Positions 21,506 to 33,633 of a stretch of 64,000 bases of DNA are shown here, in pieces. Numbering within the stretch: the first letter of the stretch is position 1; each line of letters begins with the position of its first letter. This stretch comes from Corylus avellana (Eukaryota > Streptophyta > Magnoliopsida > Fagales > Betulaceae), in contig NC_081542.1 of NCBI RefSeq assembly GCF_901000735.1, positions 23,389,093-23,453,092 on the forward strand, in the 5' to 3' direction. Below the pieces are notes generated by a model. That model saw only the letters and a list, made by a program, of their open reading frames with translations, did not search any database and was not told the origin of the DNA. The translations under genes were made by a program, and so were the position numbers.

Positions 21506-23574
21506 AGATATGGCCACCCCATGGCTCAGCTAGGGAGGCCGGCCACCCCATGGCAAGCCACCCTATATTTTTTTAGTTTATTTTATTATTCTATTTTATA
21601 TATACTTTTTAAAATTTTAAATAATATTTTATTATTTTATTATTAATGAGACACGTGGCGGCTTGTAGACCCTTAGATATATTGAAGGGCCAAGATTAGA
21701 GAAATTTTTGATGGGCAATTTGTTGCCCATTGCTGGGGATCCCGGTCCAGTCAAGACTACCTAATGTCCATGCAGAGATGGAGTTTGACCCTATTTTTCA
21801 GTCTTTTTACTTTATTATTTTCTCGTTTATTTCTACATTAATTGGAAAACGTGTTTGTTTGTTTTGTTCTGTAGTTTGAATGAAGAGCAAATTGCCTGTG
21901 GAGTTCATCAATGCATGTCTGGGCTGAGGAGCTGTAAATAAATTTTACATTTCCGTGTGTTTTGGTTTTAATCCCATGTCTATATATGTCCGCAGCTTTG
22001 CAAGTGGAGCTGGTGGAAAACTCTTGTCATTGGAGAAGAGATGGCTGCAAGATGTCTTCCATATGTTTGTTTCATTGTACTACTCATCTTGTTGCGTATT
22101 TGCATGGAAGCACAAGCTGGCCTGTTAGGGCCTACTCCTGATGAGGAAGGTGATGATCATGGGTTTTTCTTCTTCTTTCTGTCTATTAATTTATGTGGGT
22201 GAACTTTAGAAATGGAAATCTATAAATTCAGGCCTCACCCCAATGAAGCTTTTAGTGGACAGAGTTATATCTATATATATATATACACACACACATTTTG
22301 TCCAATGGAACAATTTTTTGGTTCTTCTAAGTAGACTAATCCTTGGGTTTTGAACCTTTTTTTTTATTTTTTTGATAATTTTGTCAAGGAAAATGCTGAA
22401 TTAAGGACAGAAAGGTTGTGAGAAACTAATCAAAAAAACTAACTTTTATAGGTTGATGTGTGGTGCAGTGGAAGCCCCGAGAGAAATAGGTAAACAATTA
22501 GGGAAAAAGGACTAGAATTTCGGCATAGACCCATGCATTAAGGACAAAAGCTGGTTGACACCACTCCCACCTAATTCCGGAGAGCACTTTCCATTGTACA
22601 ACAATAGTGTCTTCTGCAATTGTTCCAAATCTGAAGGTGGTGTTTGCCACATAGAAAAGATGTAAGCTTCCTTAATTAATTCCACTTAATCCTTCAGTAT
22701 TTCTCTTGCTATAGGACAAAATAAAGGGTCAATTTCTATGTTTGGGTTACCTTTTTGATGATTTATTTCTGTTTTGGATTTTTAGGTTTTAAGATTTAGT
22801 TACTTTACATTTAATTGTTCGAAATATTGTCATATAAAAAGTTTTTGGAGAAACTATATTCACCATCTTATGCTATTGTATTGAACAGTCCATTCATTTG
22901 ATTGATATCTTAACTTAAATAAATTTCCAAATAACCAAAATATGGTTGATAAAAATAGTAATAGCATAGTTTTTGTTGAGTTTCTCCAAAACTCTCTTGT
23001 AGAGTTCCTTACATCCAACCCATCATTTTTAGATTAAATAGTTCATATTTTGTCATCTGTGTAATATTGTGATAATTTTTTTTTAAAAAATCTTGATTCT
23101 AGTATACATTAGGATAGATTTTGAAATGAAAATTTTTATATTATTTAATAATTTTCTCAATTCTGGTTTCTTCGAGTTTTGCTGCAATCACTGCCATACT
23201 TCCTCACAACCATGAATTTGACTAATAAGGGAATTGGTTGTGATTTGGGTGCTTGGACAGGGAGTGGGTTTATTTGTGTGGCTGGTTGGGCGTTGGTGAG
23301 GTGTTGGATTATCCTTGTCATGGTCCACATGTCCTTCAATGCAATTGTTTTTGTTAGGGATATTTCAGTCCAATTGTTTTGAATTGGCCTATGAATCGAA
23401 GCAAATTGATAATTTGACAGGATGATAGATTGAGAAGATATAATATACTTTTTCAAGGTTTCTTTAATAGATGCAAAAGGTATAGGTATTTGGTCTCTTG
23501 GTGAGTTACAAGCACTATAAAGTAGATGTAGTGGTATTAAATTATATAACTTAGAAGAATATAAGCAGCAAATC

Positions 23575-24075
23575 TGTAACGACTCAGAAAACGTTAGCCA
23601 CATATTCACTATCACCTTAAAAAAGGACTAGTCAATTTGTAGCTTCCATAGAATCATTTATAAAGCTCAATCTCCCATAGTAAGTAAGCATTTGGAATTT
23701 AGTATCCATGAGTATCTTTATATACCACCCACTTTATGTGAGCTACTAATCTTCTCAATGTGGGATTGGGGTATTACAATCTCTCCCTTTAAACTCCCAA
23801 CGTCCTCGTAAGAACCATGTCATTTAGTGCTCCACTACCACATGACGTTACAACCTAACTCTGATACCATTTGTAACGACACAGGAAAAATGCTAACCAT
23901 ATCTAAACTATCATCCAAAAGGACTAGTCAATTTAAAACTTCTTTAGAATCACTTATAAAGCTCGATCTCACCTAATAAGTAAGTAATGTGCAGCTTAGC
24001 ACTTATGCGTGTCTTTATAAACCATCCACTCTATGCGGGCTACTCATCTTCCCAATGTGGAACTAAGGTGTTACA
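23575..24075 (-). mobile_element. 501-bp TRIM retrotransposon in receptor-kinase intron 2
   Basis: Two LTRs of 204 bp each (23575-23778 and 23872-24075) start TGTAACGAC and end GTTACA or ATTACA. They are flanked by the 5-bp duplication AAATC at 23570-23574 and 24076-24080. The interior is only 93 bp. Next to the right LTR it holds 'tctgatacca', the reverse of the Met-tRNA primer binding site, so the element points to the minus strand. The LTRs differ at many positions (about one in five), so the insertion is old. No coding capacity. Confidence 0.85.
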
Positions 24076-26318
24076 AAATCGAGACAAAAAGCAAGTTCCC
24101 TGATTCTGCTAAGCATTGCAAGCATTGCAGGTAGGCACCATTGTGAGTTTTTGGAATATTCTGTGTAGAAAAATTCAGCAGCAGTACTCCTTTTAAGTTT
24201 CCAATCTTCCAACTCTTTTATGCTCCATCTATGTTGCACGAAGAAGATACCATCCTAAGAAATATAGTAAAAGAAGCTGTGTAAATGCTAGTAACTTTTG
24301 TGAAATTGTTGGTTACCAATCAAGTTACAAACACAGAATTTGGCTTGATGGCTACAAGGCTGACCTAATTTTTTTGATACTACAGCATGTTGGAGAGTAA
24401 AAAATCATGTTGAATAATGGAATGAATGTAATTGGAATGGGAACTTATAAACAAGTCATAACAGAAATAAATGTGGAACATAAATTAATACATTTGTCAT
24501 GTGTGGCAAGTTAGAGTAGTGGAGGGTGATATGAGCAGTAGCTGTTACCAGACATTTGATCATGCACAGTGATAATGAATGAATGCTTAAAGATTGAGAA
24601 GGATTATAATTTTATTTAAAGTACCATAGGAACAAGAAGATGACCAAATTTGGGTCAAGGCAGTGAGAAATATGATGAACTGTGATATATTGATTGTGAC
24701 ATAGGTGAGAAATGAATGATGTAATTGATACCAAGATGTAGGTTCTACTTATAGTATATAATAGAACCTAGAGTGCTCAATCTAGAGTGCTAGTCCCTTC
24801 ATCTTTGCTCTGTCACCTTTGCTCAAGTTCATATTTTCACAAGTTGCACATTTGAATGGATTATGGTTTACTTGTAATTATCCTTAAAAATAGATTTCTT
24901 CAAGGAGAGGATCTTTCTGGTATACTTCCACCAGCTCTAGTGAAGCTACCATACCTGAAGCTAATGTAAGGAGAGTAGCCACTAATATTTTTATCTTATT
25001 AGCGACTGAAAATTGATATACACTTCTAATTGTATAATTTGGTCTTGATTGTAGTTCTCTCTCACGCAACTACCTCAGTGGTAATATACCACGGGAATGG
25101 GCTTCTATGCAGTTGGAACATATGTAAGTGACTTCTCAGTTCATGTGCAAGGTTAGCCAATAAATGCTCATTTTTGTTGAATGAACTCGCTGCAGGTCTT
25201 TCACTGTGAACAACTTATCAGGACCAATTCCAAGCTTCTTGGGAAACATAACCACTCTTCAATATTTGTATGCTCATTTTTATGTCTTTCTTTCTCACAA
25301 ATTATTTACAAAGTAAAACTATGTCATAGATTTTTCAAACCCTGCTTTAACTTTTAAGGGCATCATATGCTCAGGTCCATCGAGAACAATCTGTTTTCTG
25401 GAACTATTCCACCTGAGCTTGGAAATTTAGTTAACTTGGAGATTCTGTCAGTATTTCTTTCTCGTCTTTTATTTGAATTTCATATCACATTTGATGAGAC
25501 ACTTCTAAATTCTAAATGATTTGATTAATCACTTTACACTTGAGCTGCTGTGAACTTTCCTTTTGGTGACTACAGCATTCTTAGTGGTAAAATTATCTAA
25601 AAGGACAGCTGCCCACGGCTCTCACCCGCCTAAACAAATTAAGAGAATTGTAAGTGTTTGTAGCCTTTTACACTGATGTACTAATGATAACATCAGATTT
25701 CACCTAGAAAAATCCTCAAGTTTTATGTCATTTAATTTCTTTCATTTTCGGTTACATGCAGTAGGATTAGTAGTAACTATTTCACAAGAAAGATACCAGA
25801 TTTTTTTCAAAGTTGGACGCAACTTGAAACATTGTAAGTGCGCTTTCCTGTTAGGCATTCTAAATCTCCTTGATGTAAAAGTTTTATGATTTATTGTCCT
25901 TGACAGAGAGATCGAAGGTAGCGGTCTCAAAGGACCAATCCCTTCTAGCATGTCCGTCTTGAAAAATCTAATTGAACTGTGAGTTAAACTTTCAAAGATG
26001 ATAGTTTGAGTTGCATTATCACAATTAAAACTTATTAGCAATAATTCCTTTATTATGAAAATATATGCAGAAGGATTAGTGACTTGGAAGGAGAAGGTTC
26101 ACTTTTTCCACCCTTAATGAACATGACAAAGATGATGCAATTGTAAGTCATTCTTGTAGTCTTAAAATGCTACGGAATTAGAATAATTGTCAATTGACAT
26201 GACTTTTCAGAAAATTGTGATCATACAAACTCGATTTATTTTGCAGGACATTGAGCAGCTGTAACATCTCTGGAGAGATCCCTTCATATATATCAAAGAT
26301 GACAAATCTTAGAATACT

Positions 26319-27581
26319 GTAAATGTGTTCTTCTCATGGAAATTTATCATTTTTGTTATCGTTCTGATTACACTGTCAACACATTCATAAATTCATAGTG
26401 AAATACAAATTTTCCCTTCTTTTTTGGTTGCATGATGTATATATTTAGGTCTCAACGTTTAAAATTGAGGCGGAAATATGTTTTAGCTTCTTGTGATTAG
26501 CTATTAAACAGGGAACTTCCTTGAAATTCAGTTTGTACATGCAACTTCCTTGTTGTTAGGTTCAAGGTGTAAAGTGAACTTATCTAGTCTATAACCAATC
26601 ACATTATGGTAAGTCATGAATTAATATATACAGTCTCCATCCTATCAATGTATATAGCCAAATGATAATGATGATTGTCATCCTGAAAGTGAATATAAAA
26701 AATATTCAGTAAAATTACATTTTCTTTTTGGCTAGGAGATAACCTCTACCTTAAATTTGACTTTCATACTTTGGACATAACCATGAGAAAGTTAAGTGTT
26801 ACAAGCTAAATTTTAGAGAAGTTTCATGTTTTACATCCTAATCAGAAGGGGAAATATATATATATATAAACCACCACTTGTTATAGCAACAATGGTTTGA
26901 ACTCATGATATTTGGTTCTGATACCACGTTAAACCACTCATTGTCCCAAAAGCTTAAGCTTATAGAAAGAAGTAAATTTAATCATGGAAATACTGCTGGT
27001 GCTTCTCAAACTAGGTTATCCGAATATGTTCATTTTACAGTTGCAATCAAGAGTATTTATTGGACTGAAGTTGATTACTTGTGGATTTCATTCTGCTGAA
27101 AATTCTTGAATTCTATTTGGAATTTATGTAAAATTCTCTGTTTAAATCTAATAAAGTAAGTGCAAACCATTGATGAGGCTTTCCATATGGAAAGAGGGTT
27201 TTGTAAGAAAGATACTGGCTCTTTATAGCCATTGCATCAGATGTCCTATGTAAACATAATTGAATTATGTCTACGTTTGTTGCTCTAGTCTATGCAGCAT
27301 CGTTGTTGGGCTCAAAGATGAATGATGGATCTTTGGTTAACAATTAAAAAAAATTAAGTTATATACTCTTTTAAGTAACATCCTGGGCCATTGATTAAGT
27401 ATATTACTTTTCTTTTTTTTCTTTTTTCTTTTTTCTTTTTTTTATCTTTATGACTGACTTATGCCTATGGTTTATGTATGACCACGTTTTTAATGGTAGT
27501 GCACCTTTTTATCTTGATTACTATATTCTGTTTGTAATAAAAACTTTGTTCCATGACATCTGTCTTGCGATGTACTTGCAG
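26319..27581. other. long intron of the receptor kinase; no exon seen
   Basis: A 1.26-kb intron between LRR exons 26247-26318 and 27582-27650. It carries AT repeats (near 26860) and a poly-T/CT run (27410-27440). The text near 26900 with 'ggttctgataccac' resembles transposon ends but has no partner I could find. Confidence 0.45.
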
Positions 27582-30030
27582 GGATCTCAGTTTCAACAGA
27601 TTGAAAAAAGAAATTCAAGAATTGGAAAGTCCAGTAAATTTGATGAACATGTAAGCTATGTGGATTTATGAGAGAAACTATCATACCTTGGGTCTGCATA
27701 GGAGGCCTTGAAGATTTTGTGATTCTATATTCTGAAACTTCCTCAGTTGTTGAACCATATATATGAGTAGTCTAATAATAGAAAGTTGGAGTTTAACTAC
27801 AGTGCGATATAAGTTGAGCCATAGTGTGATTATGTTGCATACTGAATAGGTATCTAACAAGCAACTTGCTTACTGGAGTTATTCCAAACTGGATGAGGAA
27901 TTGTGAAAGGTATGTTTTTCATGCTAAAATGTTGCACGAGCTTATCACTTCTGTATATATTATATATGTATTTTATTTGGAATGCATGGAAATTACATAA
28001 GATGAATGTGTTTGCTTGAAGGAACATAGATCTTTCTTACAATAATCTTACTTGGAGCTCTGAAGACACTTGTACAGGAACAAAGCTGTAAGAATATTCG
28101 TTTCTTTGTTTTTTTCCCTTCCTTTGTTTTGTTCTGGTCTTTTTAAGCATTGAACATTTAACTCTCGCTTACCTTCTAATCTTCAAAAAAACTTGTTTTT
28201 CATTTCATCAGGAATTTGTTTAAAAGTTTTAATGGACAGAAAAACTCGTAAGCTTCTTAGTTATTAAACTTTCAAGTGTCAATCTATTTCCTTACTTTTA
28301 TTTTACAGAAGTTAATGTTTTTTTCTTTTCTTTTTCTAGTCAGTGTATGCCCAGAAGACGACCGATGCCCTAAAGATAATATACATTTACACATCTCTTT
28401 GAATATAATTATAAGGAAAATGCTTCAATTTTGTTGGATTTTCTTCTCGATAATTTCAATGGAGGAAAAAGTCAGTTAAATATCTAAATATATAAATTAA
28501 TAAAACACAACATCATTTTCATCCCATTGTGTTAACTTAAGTATTGAATACCATTAACATGCTACTGCTTCTGTGTAGATTACTATTCATTGCATATTAA
28601 TTGTGGTGGAAGTATAACAACTATTGGAAGCATAAATTATGAAGCGGACACAGACTCTGGAGATCCATCAAAATTTTATGAAGCCGGAACTAGATGGGGA
28701 TTTAGTAGCACGGGACACTTTCAAAATGCAATCAAAAAAGACCAAAACTACATGGCAAATAACGTATCTGTGCTCACGATGCATGACTATGAATTGTACA
28801 CGAATGCACATGTCTCTCCTCTTTCTCTTACATATTATGTGCAGTGCTTAGCAAATGGAAAATATACTGTGAGACTTCACTTTGCGGAAATAGTATTTAG
28901 AGGCAACAAATCTTTTTACAGTCTTGGAAGACGGATATTTGATGTTTATATTCAGGTACTCAACCAAACCAGTTATGCGCTCCATATTTGTTGAAGATCA
29001 TTTGATTCGATTACTTAATATGTTGTAGGGGGAACTGAAGCTGATTTTGACATTGTGAAGGAAGCAAAAGGGGTTGATAGAGCAGTCATTATAAACATTA
29101 AAGCAGTTCCAGTTACTAATAAAAGTATAGACATTCGCTTTCATTGGGCTGGGAAAGGGACAACAGCTGCTCCAAGAAAAGGAACATATGGTCCTCTTAT
29201 TTCTGCCATCTCTGTGGAGTTTAGTAAGTAATGTAGTTTTTTCTTTATTCATCTTTTTCTGGTTGACATGGTAGTACTTCTCTCCCTCTCTCTCTCATTT
29301 ATCTGCATTTCATGATCTTTTATTATCATTTTTTTACCTGGAGCAGATTGATGAATAAATAGATGGAAATAGCAAATATAGTGGAAGCAGTTCCATTATT
29401 AGTGGTGTGAAATTAGACTTAAAAGAAGTTTCCTTGGCAATTTGGTGGAAGTACAATCCAGAAGTTTCCTTTTCAGCTTGCATCTCTGTAACATCCTATC
29501 ATATCATGTGTGCCTTTATATTCAACACACATCACAGAATGCAATCATACAATTTTTTTTTTTTTTTTTTGTTGATAAGTATGCAATCATACAATTAATA
29601 TTCATGGAAAATTTTATTTTCATATAGATTCCAGATCTAGCAAATGGGAGAAAATCATTGCAATTGGAGCCACAGTTTTTGTGTTATGTGTTATTTTTAT
29701 GATTTTAGGCATTCTTCGGCGGAAAGGCTTTTTGGGAGGCAAGATTTCAAGAGTAAAAGGTAATAAATACCATGCAAATCTTGATGTAGAAAGGTTTAAA
29801 AAATAATAATTTTCTCCAGCTATTTGAGTAGTCAGAACATTGTATTGCATTTGAAAGACTCAGTACTCTATTGCAGCTTCCAATAAACTTTTTTTTTCCG
29901 CCTTTATGCCTAGATGAAGAATTTGCAATTCAAAGTAGAACCTTAAAAGGAAGCTATATGATTGCATAACATAAGAACCAATCTCTGTAACACCTTTTTT
30001 TGGTGAAATTTTAACACTACATGAAATCAG

Positions 30031-30311
30031 TATAGGAGGAGATGATTGAAATAATTTTGCCTTGCTTATTTTCATTGATACGATGGGTTTATATACATGA
30101 GATTACATTTACATAATAGGAAGAAAATACAAATCAAATAAATGATTTCCATTTTAGAAGTAGCCGTTGCTGCATTTATTTTTGATTGATTTGGGTTTCC
30201 TTGTTGATGGTAGCCGTTGCTTGATATGTGGTTGCCTTGATTTGGGTTTTAGCCGTTGCTGTAGTTTCCTTAGAGAGAGTGGTTTCTTGTTGACCACATG
30301 TAGGTTCAATA
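30031..30311 (-). repeat. Copia 3' LTR
   Basis: 281 bp, apparently identical to 34746-35026. The end of the Pol reading frame runs into this LTR (stop at 30176), so the C-terminal tail is LTR-encoded. Confidence 0.95.
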
Positions 30312-33300
30312 CGCCCCCGCAAGCGAGACATGGTACACACGATGTGGAGCTTGGACCGCATGGTGAAAAAATGAGGTGAGGCAGTGGGTTTGGTGAAAAT
30401 GTCAGCGATATTATCTTTGCTAGAGATGAATCGGACGTCAAGAGTCTTGGAGGCGACTTTGTCACGAACAAAGTGAAAGTCGATTTCAATGTGCTTGGTG
30501 CGGGCATGAAAGGCAGGGTTGGCAGTGAGGTATGTGGCGCCAATGTTATCACACCAAAGGGTGGGAGGTGTGGGAAGAAAAATGCCAAGTTCGCGGAGCA
30601 TGGATTGGAGCCATATGAGCTCGGCAGCGGTGGTTGCGAGAGTACGATATTCGGATTCGGTGCTGGATCGAGCAACAGTCCGTTGTTTGCGTGAGGACCA
30701 TGAGATAAGATTAGGGCCAAGGAAAACACAAAATCCACCGGTGGATTTCCTATCATCGGGGCAGCCAGCCCAGTCAGCGTCAGAATAAGCTTGGAGGGTG
30801 CGAGAGGGTGACTTGCGAAGAAGGAGACCAAAGGTGAGTGTAGATTTAAGGTAGCGCAAGATCCGTTTAACAGCTTGAAGATGAAGAGAGGTAGGCCGGT
30901 GCATAAACTGGGAGACTTTGTTGACGGCAAAGGAAATGTCAGGTCGAGTGAGGGAGAGGTACTGTAAGGTACCGACGAGACTGCGGTAAGTGGAGGGGTC
31001 GGGGAGGGGATCCCCAGTGAAGAGTGAGAGAGAATGTGCGGTGGACATTGGGGTCTTGATAGGCTTGGCTTCGGACATGTTGCTCTTTTTGAGGAGGTCA
31101 AGGATGTAGCGTTGTTGAGATAAAAGGAGACCATCAGGAGTGGTTATAGCTTCCATACCAAGAAAGAAATGGAGAGGCCCTAAGTCTTTGATGGCGAATT
31201 CAGCACGTAGAGAGTTTAGGAGGTCAGTTGTGCCATGAGGTCGGGAGCTAGTGATGAGAATGTCGTCAACATAAATAAGGACGTACGTAGTGCATTGAGG
31301 TGTGTGGAGGATGAACAAGGAGGAGTCAGAACGGGATCCGACAAAACCAAGTTCCAAGAGGCGATCACTAAGGCGGGAGAACCAGGCATGAGGGGCTTGT
31401 TTGAGGCCATAGAGGGCCTAGTGTAATTTGCAGACATGCTGAGGAAACTGAGGATGGATGAAGCCAGGGGGCTGGGCCATGTAGACATCTTCGGAAAGCC
31501 AACCATGGAGGAAGGCGTTTTGTACATCAATTTGTCGAATGAGCCAACCTGAGGAGATGGCGAGGGACAGAACAAGTCGAATGGTTGTAGGTCTGATCAC
31601 AAGGCTATAAGTATCTCCAAAGTCAACGCCAGATTGTTGGTGGAATCCTTTAGCAACTAGGCGAGCTTTGTGACGATCAATGGATCCGTCGGCTTTTCGT
31701 TTGAGACGAAAAACCCATTTGCAGGCAACTATATTCATTGTGGAGGTGGGAGGAATGAGAGTCCAGGTGCCATTGTGGAGGAGGGCATCAAACTCAATGT
31801 TCATAGCATCACACCAGGTGGGGTGCTTGGCCGCTTGGGAGTAGCAGGTGGGTTCAATCTCGTCGAAGTTGGCAGTGGCAAGGAGCGCTTTCGGAAGCGG
31901 GTAGCGAATTAGACCATCTAGAAGAGACTTGAGCTTGAAAATGTTGTTCTTGGACTGAGTCTGCATTGCATGTCCTGGTTGAGGCATGGGAGATGCGGAG
32001 GCTGGAGAGGTGACAGGAACCTGCAAAGAGTCAGAAGAAGAACTAGTGTTAGTAAGGGCAGGTGTGTGAGATGTAGGAGGGGATGGCGGGTCAAGGGATG
32101 GAATGGCAGTTGTTCTTGGTGCATCGCAGGGTGAAGTAGATGATAGGGTTGGGGCAGGAGGGTTTGCAAAGGGGGGATAAATAGTGGTGTGGGAAGTGGG
32201 GGATGGAACTTGGGGGAGTTTAGGAAGGGAGGTGAATGGGTAAAGTGATTCATAGAAGTTGACGTGTCGGGAGATGTAGATCCGACCCGTTGATCGATGA
32301 AGGCATTTATAGCCACAGTGACAGGGACTATACCCAATGAAGATGCATGTGTCGGAGCGGAAATCGAGCTTGTGTTTGTTGTAAGGGCGAAGATATGGCC
32401 AACAAGCACATCCGAAGACGCGTAAAAAACTGTAATTTGGTCGGAGAGAGAAAAGTTTTTGAAAGGGTGATTCATTATTGAGGATGGGTGTGGGTAAGCG
32501 GTTTATGAGATAGCAAGCGGTTTGAAAAGCCTCAGCCCAATATTTGAGAGGGGCGGAGCAATGGGCCAAAAGGGTGAGGCCCATTTCGACAATATGTCGG
32601 TGTTTGCGTTCCACAGACCCATTTTGTTGATGGGTATGTGGGCACGTGAGTCGATGATGGATGCCATGGGATGCAAAGTGGTGACGCAATTTTTGATATT
32701 CACCACCTCCATCTGTTTGGATGGATTTAATTTTACGATCAAATTGGCGTTCAACATAAGCCTGAAACTTAGGAAAAATAGAGAAAACATCAGATTTGCA
32801 TGCAATGGGGTAAAACCACGTGAATTTACTAAAATGGTCGACAAAAATAACATAAAAGCGTGCACCATTATTTGATAAAATAGGGGAAGGTCCCCAAACA
32901 TCAGAAAAGACAAGTTCAAGTGGGACACTTGATTTATTTTCAGAAATATTAAAAGGAAGCTGATGACTTTTGCCTCGCTGACAGGCCGGGCAAATAGGAG
33001 GCTGCTTATTTTTGGTAACTGGAAGTTGAAATCTAGTGACGACATGACGAACAATGCGATCAGCAGGGTGGCCGAGGCGAGCGTGCCAATCCACGAAGTT
33101 AGCACGTTCACTAGATAAAATACTAGGGGGTGCAGCTGTAGGTGAAAACCAATGGTAGAGGCCGTGTCTACTCGAGCCGTGGTGCAGAATTTTCCCGGAC
33201 GTACGATCCTTGACAAAAAAACAAGAAGGGTGAAATTCCATATAAACATTATTATCAGAAGTGAATTTTTGGACTGAAAGTAAATTTTTGGTGATTTTAG

Positions 33301-33620
33301 GAACATGTAAGACATGACGTAAAAGAAAATTAGGAGAAAGTTTAGAGTTGCCCGTATGTTGGATGGCAAGGTGGGTACCATTGCCCACTTGGATTTCATC
33401 GGGTCCATCATACGCTTCCGAGTGGAGATTCAAATTGTTGAGGTCGGAAGTGACATGGTGAGTGGCACCGGTGTCCGGATACCAGTTGAGATCCCGGGTT
33501 TGGGCCTGAGCAGCAGTGTAGGCAGTGAGATTGGGCCCTGTAGTTTGAAATGCTTGGTCAAATCTGTGATAACAAGTCATAGCAGTGTGGCCCAATTTGC
33601 CACATACTTGGCAGGTGGGC
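30176..33620 (-). pseudogene. pol: Copia Pol (protease-integrase-RT-RNase H) with one in-frame TAG
   Basis: In one frame: CCHC knuckle; protease D-T-G motif (NWYPDTGATHHV, residue 41 counted from the Met at 33595); integrase zinc region (HARLGHP..CPACQRGK); integrase core Asp-Asp-Glu at FSDVWGP, QTDGGGEY and NGSVERKH; then RT (ACKWVFRLKRKADGSIDRHK, IDVQNAFLHG). A TAG at 31418-31420 stands where related elements have Lys, between the LH and ALYGLKQAP parts of RT. The same frame continues to the catalytic YVDD (near 31270), RNase H ([26 protein letters not shown]) and a tail into the LTR. The stop separates the RT palm from its YVDD, so a full RT is not made unless the stop is read through. Confidence 0.9.
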
Positions 33621-33633
33621 CGAGGGCCTGGGC

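Larger units (their letters stand above)
19887..21748. mobile_element. Mutator-like element (Pack-MULE type), outer
   Basis: The ends are near-identical inverted repeats of about 47 bp starting GGACCGGGATCCCC. They are flanked by a perfect 9-bp duplication AGTCAAGAC at 19878-19886 and 21749-21757. There is no transposase. The interior is GC-rich compared with its surroundings and holds open frames at 20114-20365 and 20376-20648, probably captured host sequence. It also contains a second Mutator-like element (20708-21505). Removing that leaves about 1.05 kb. Non-autonomous; it lies just upstream of receptor-kinase copy 2. Confidence 0.85.
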
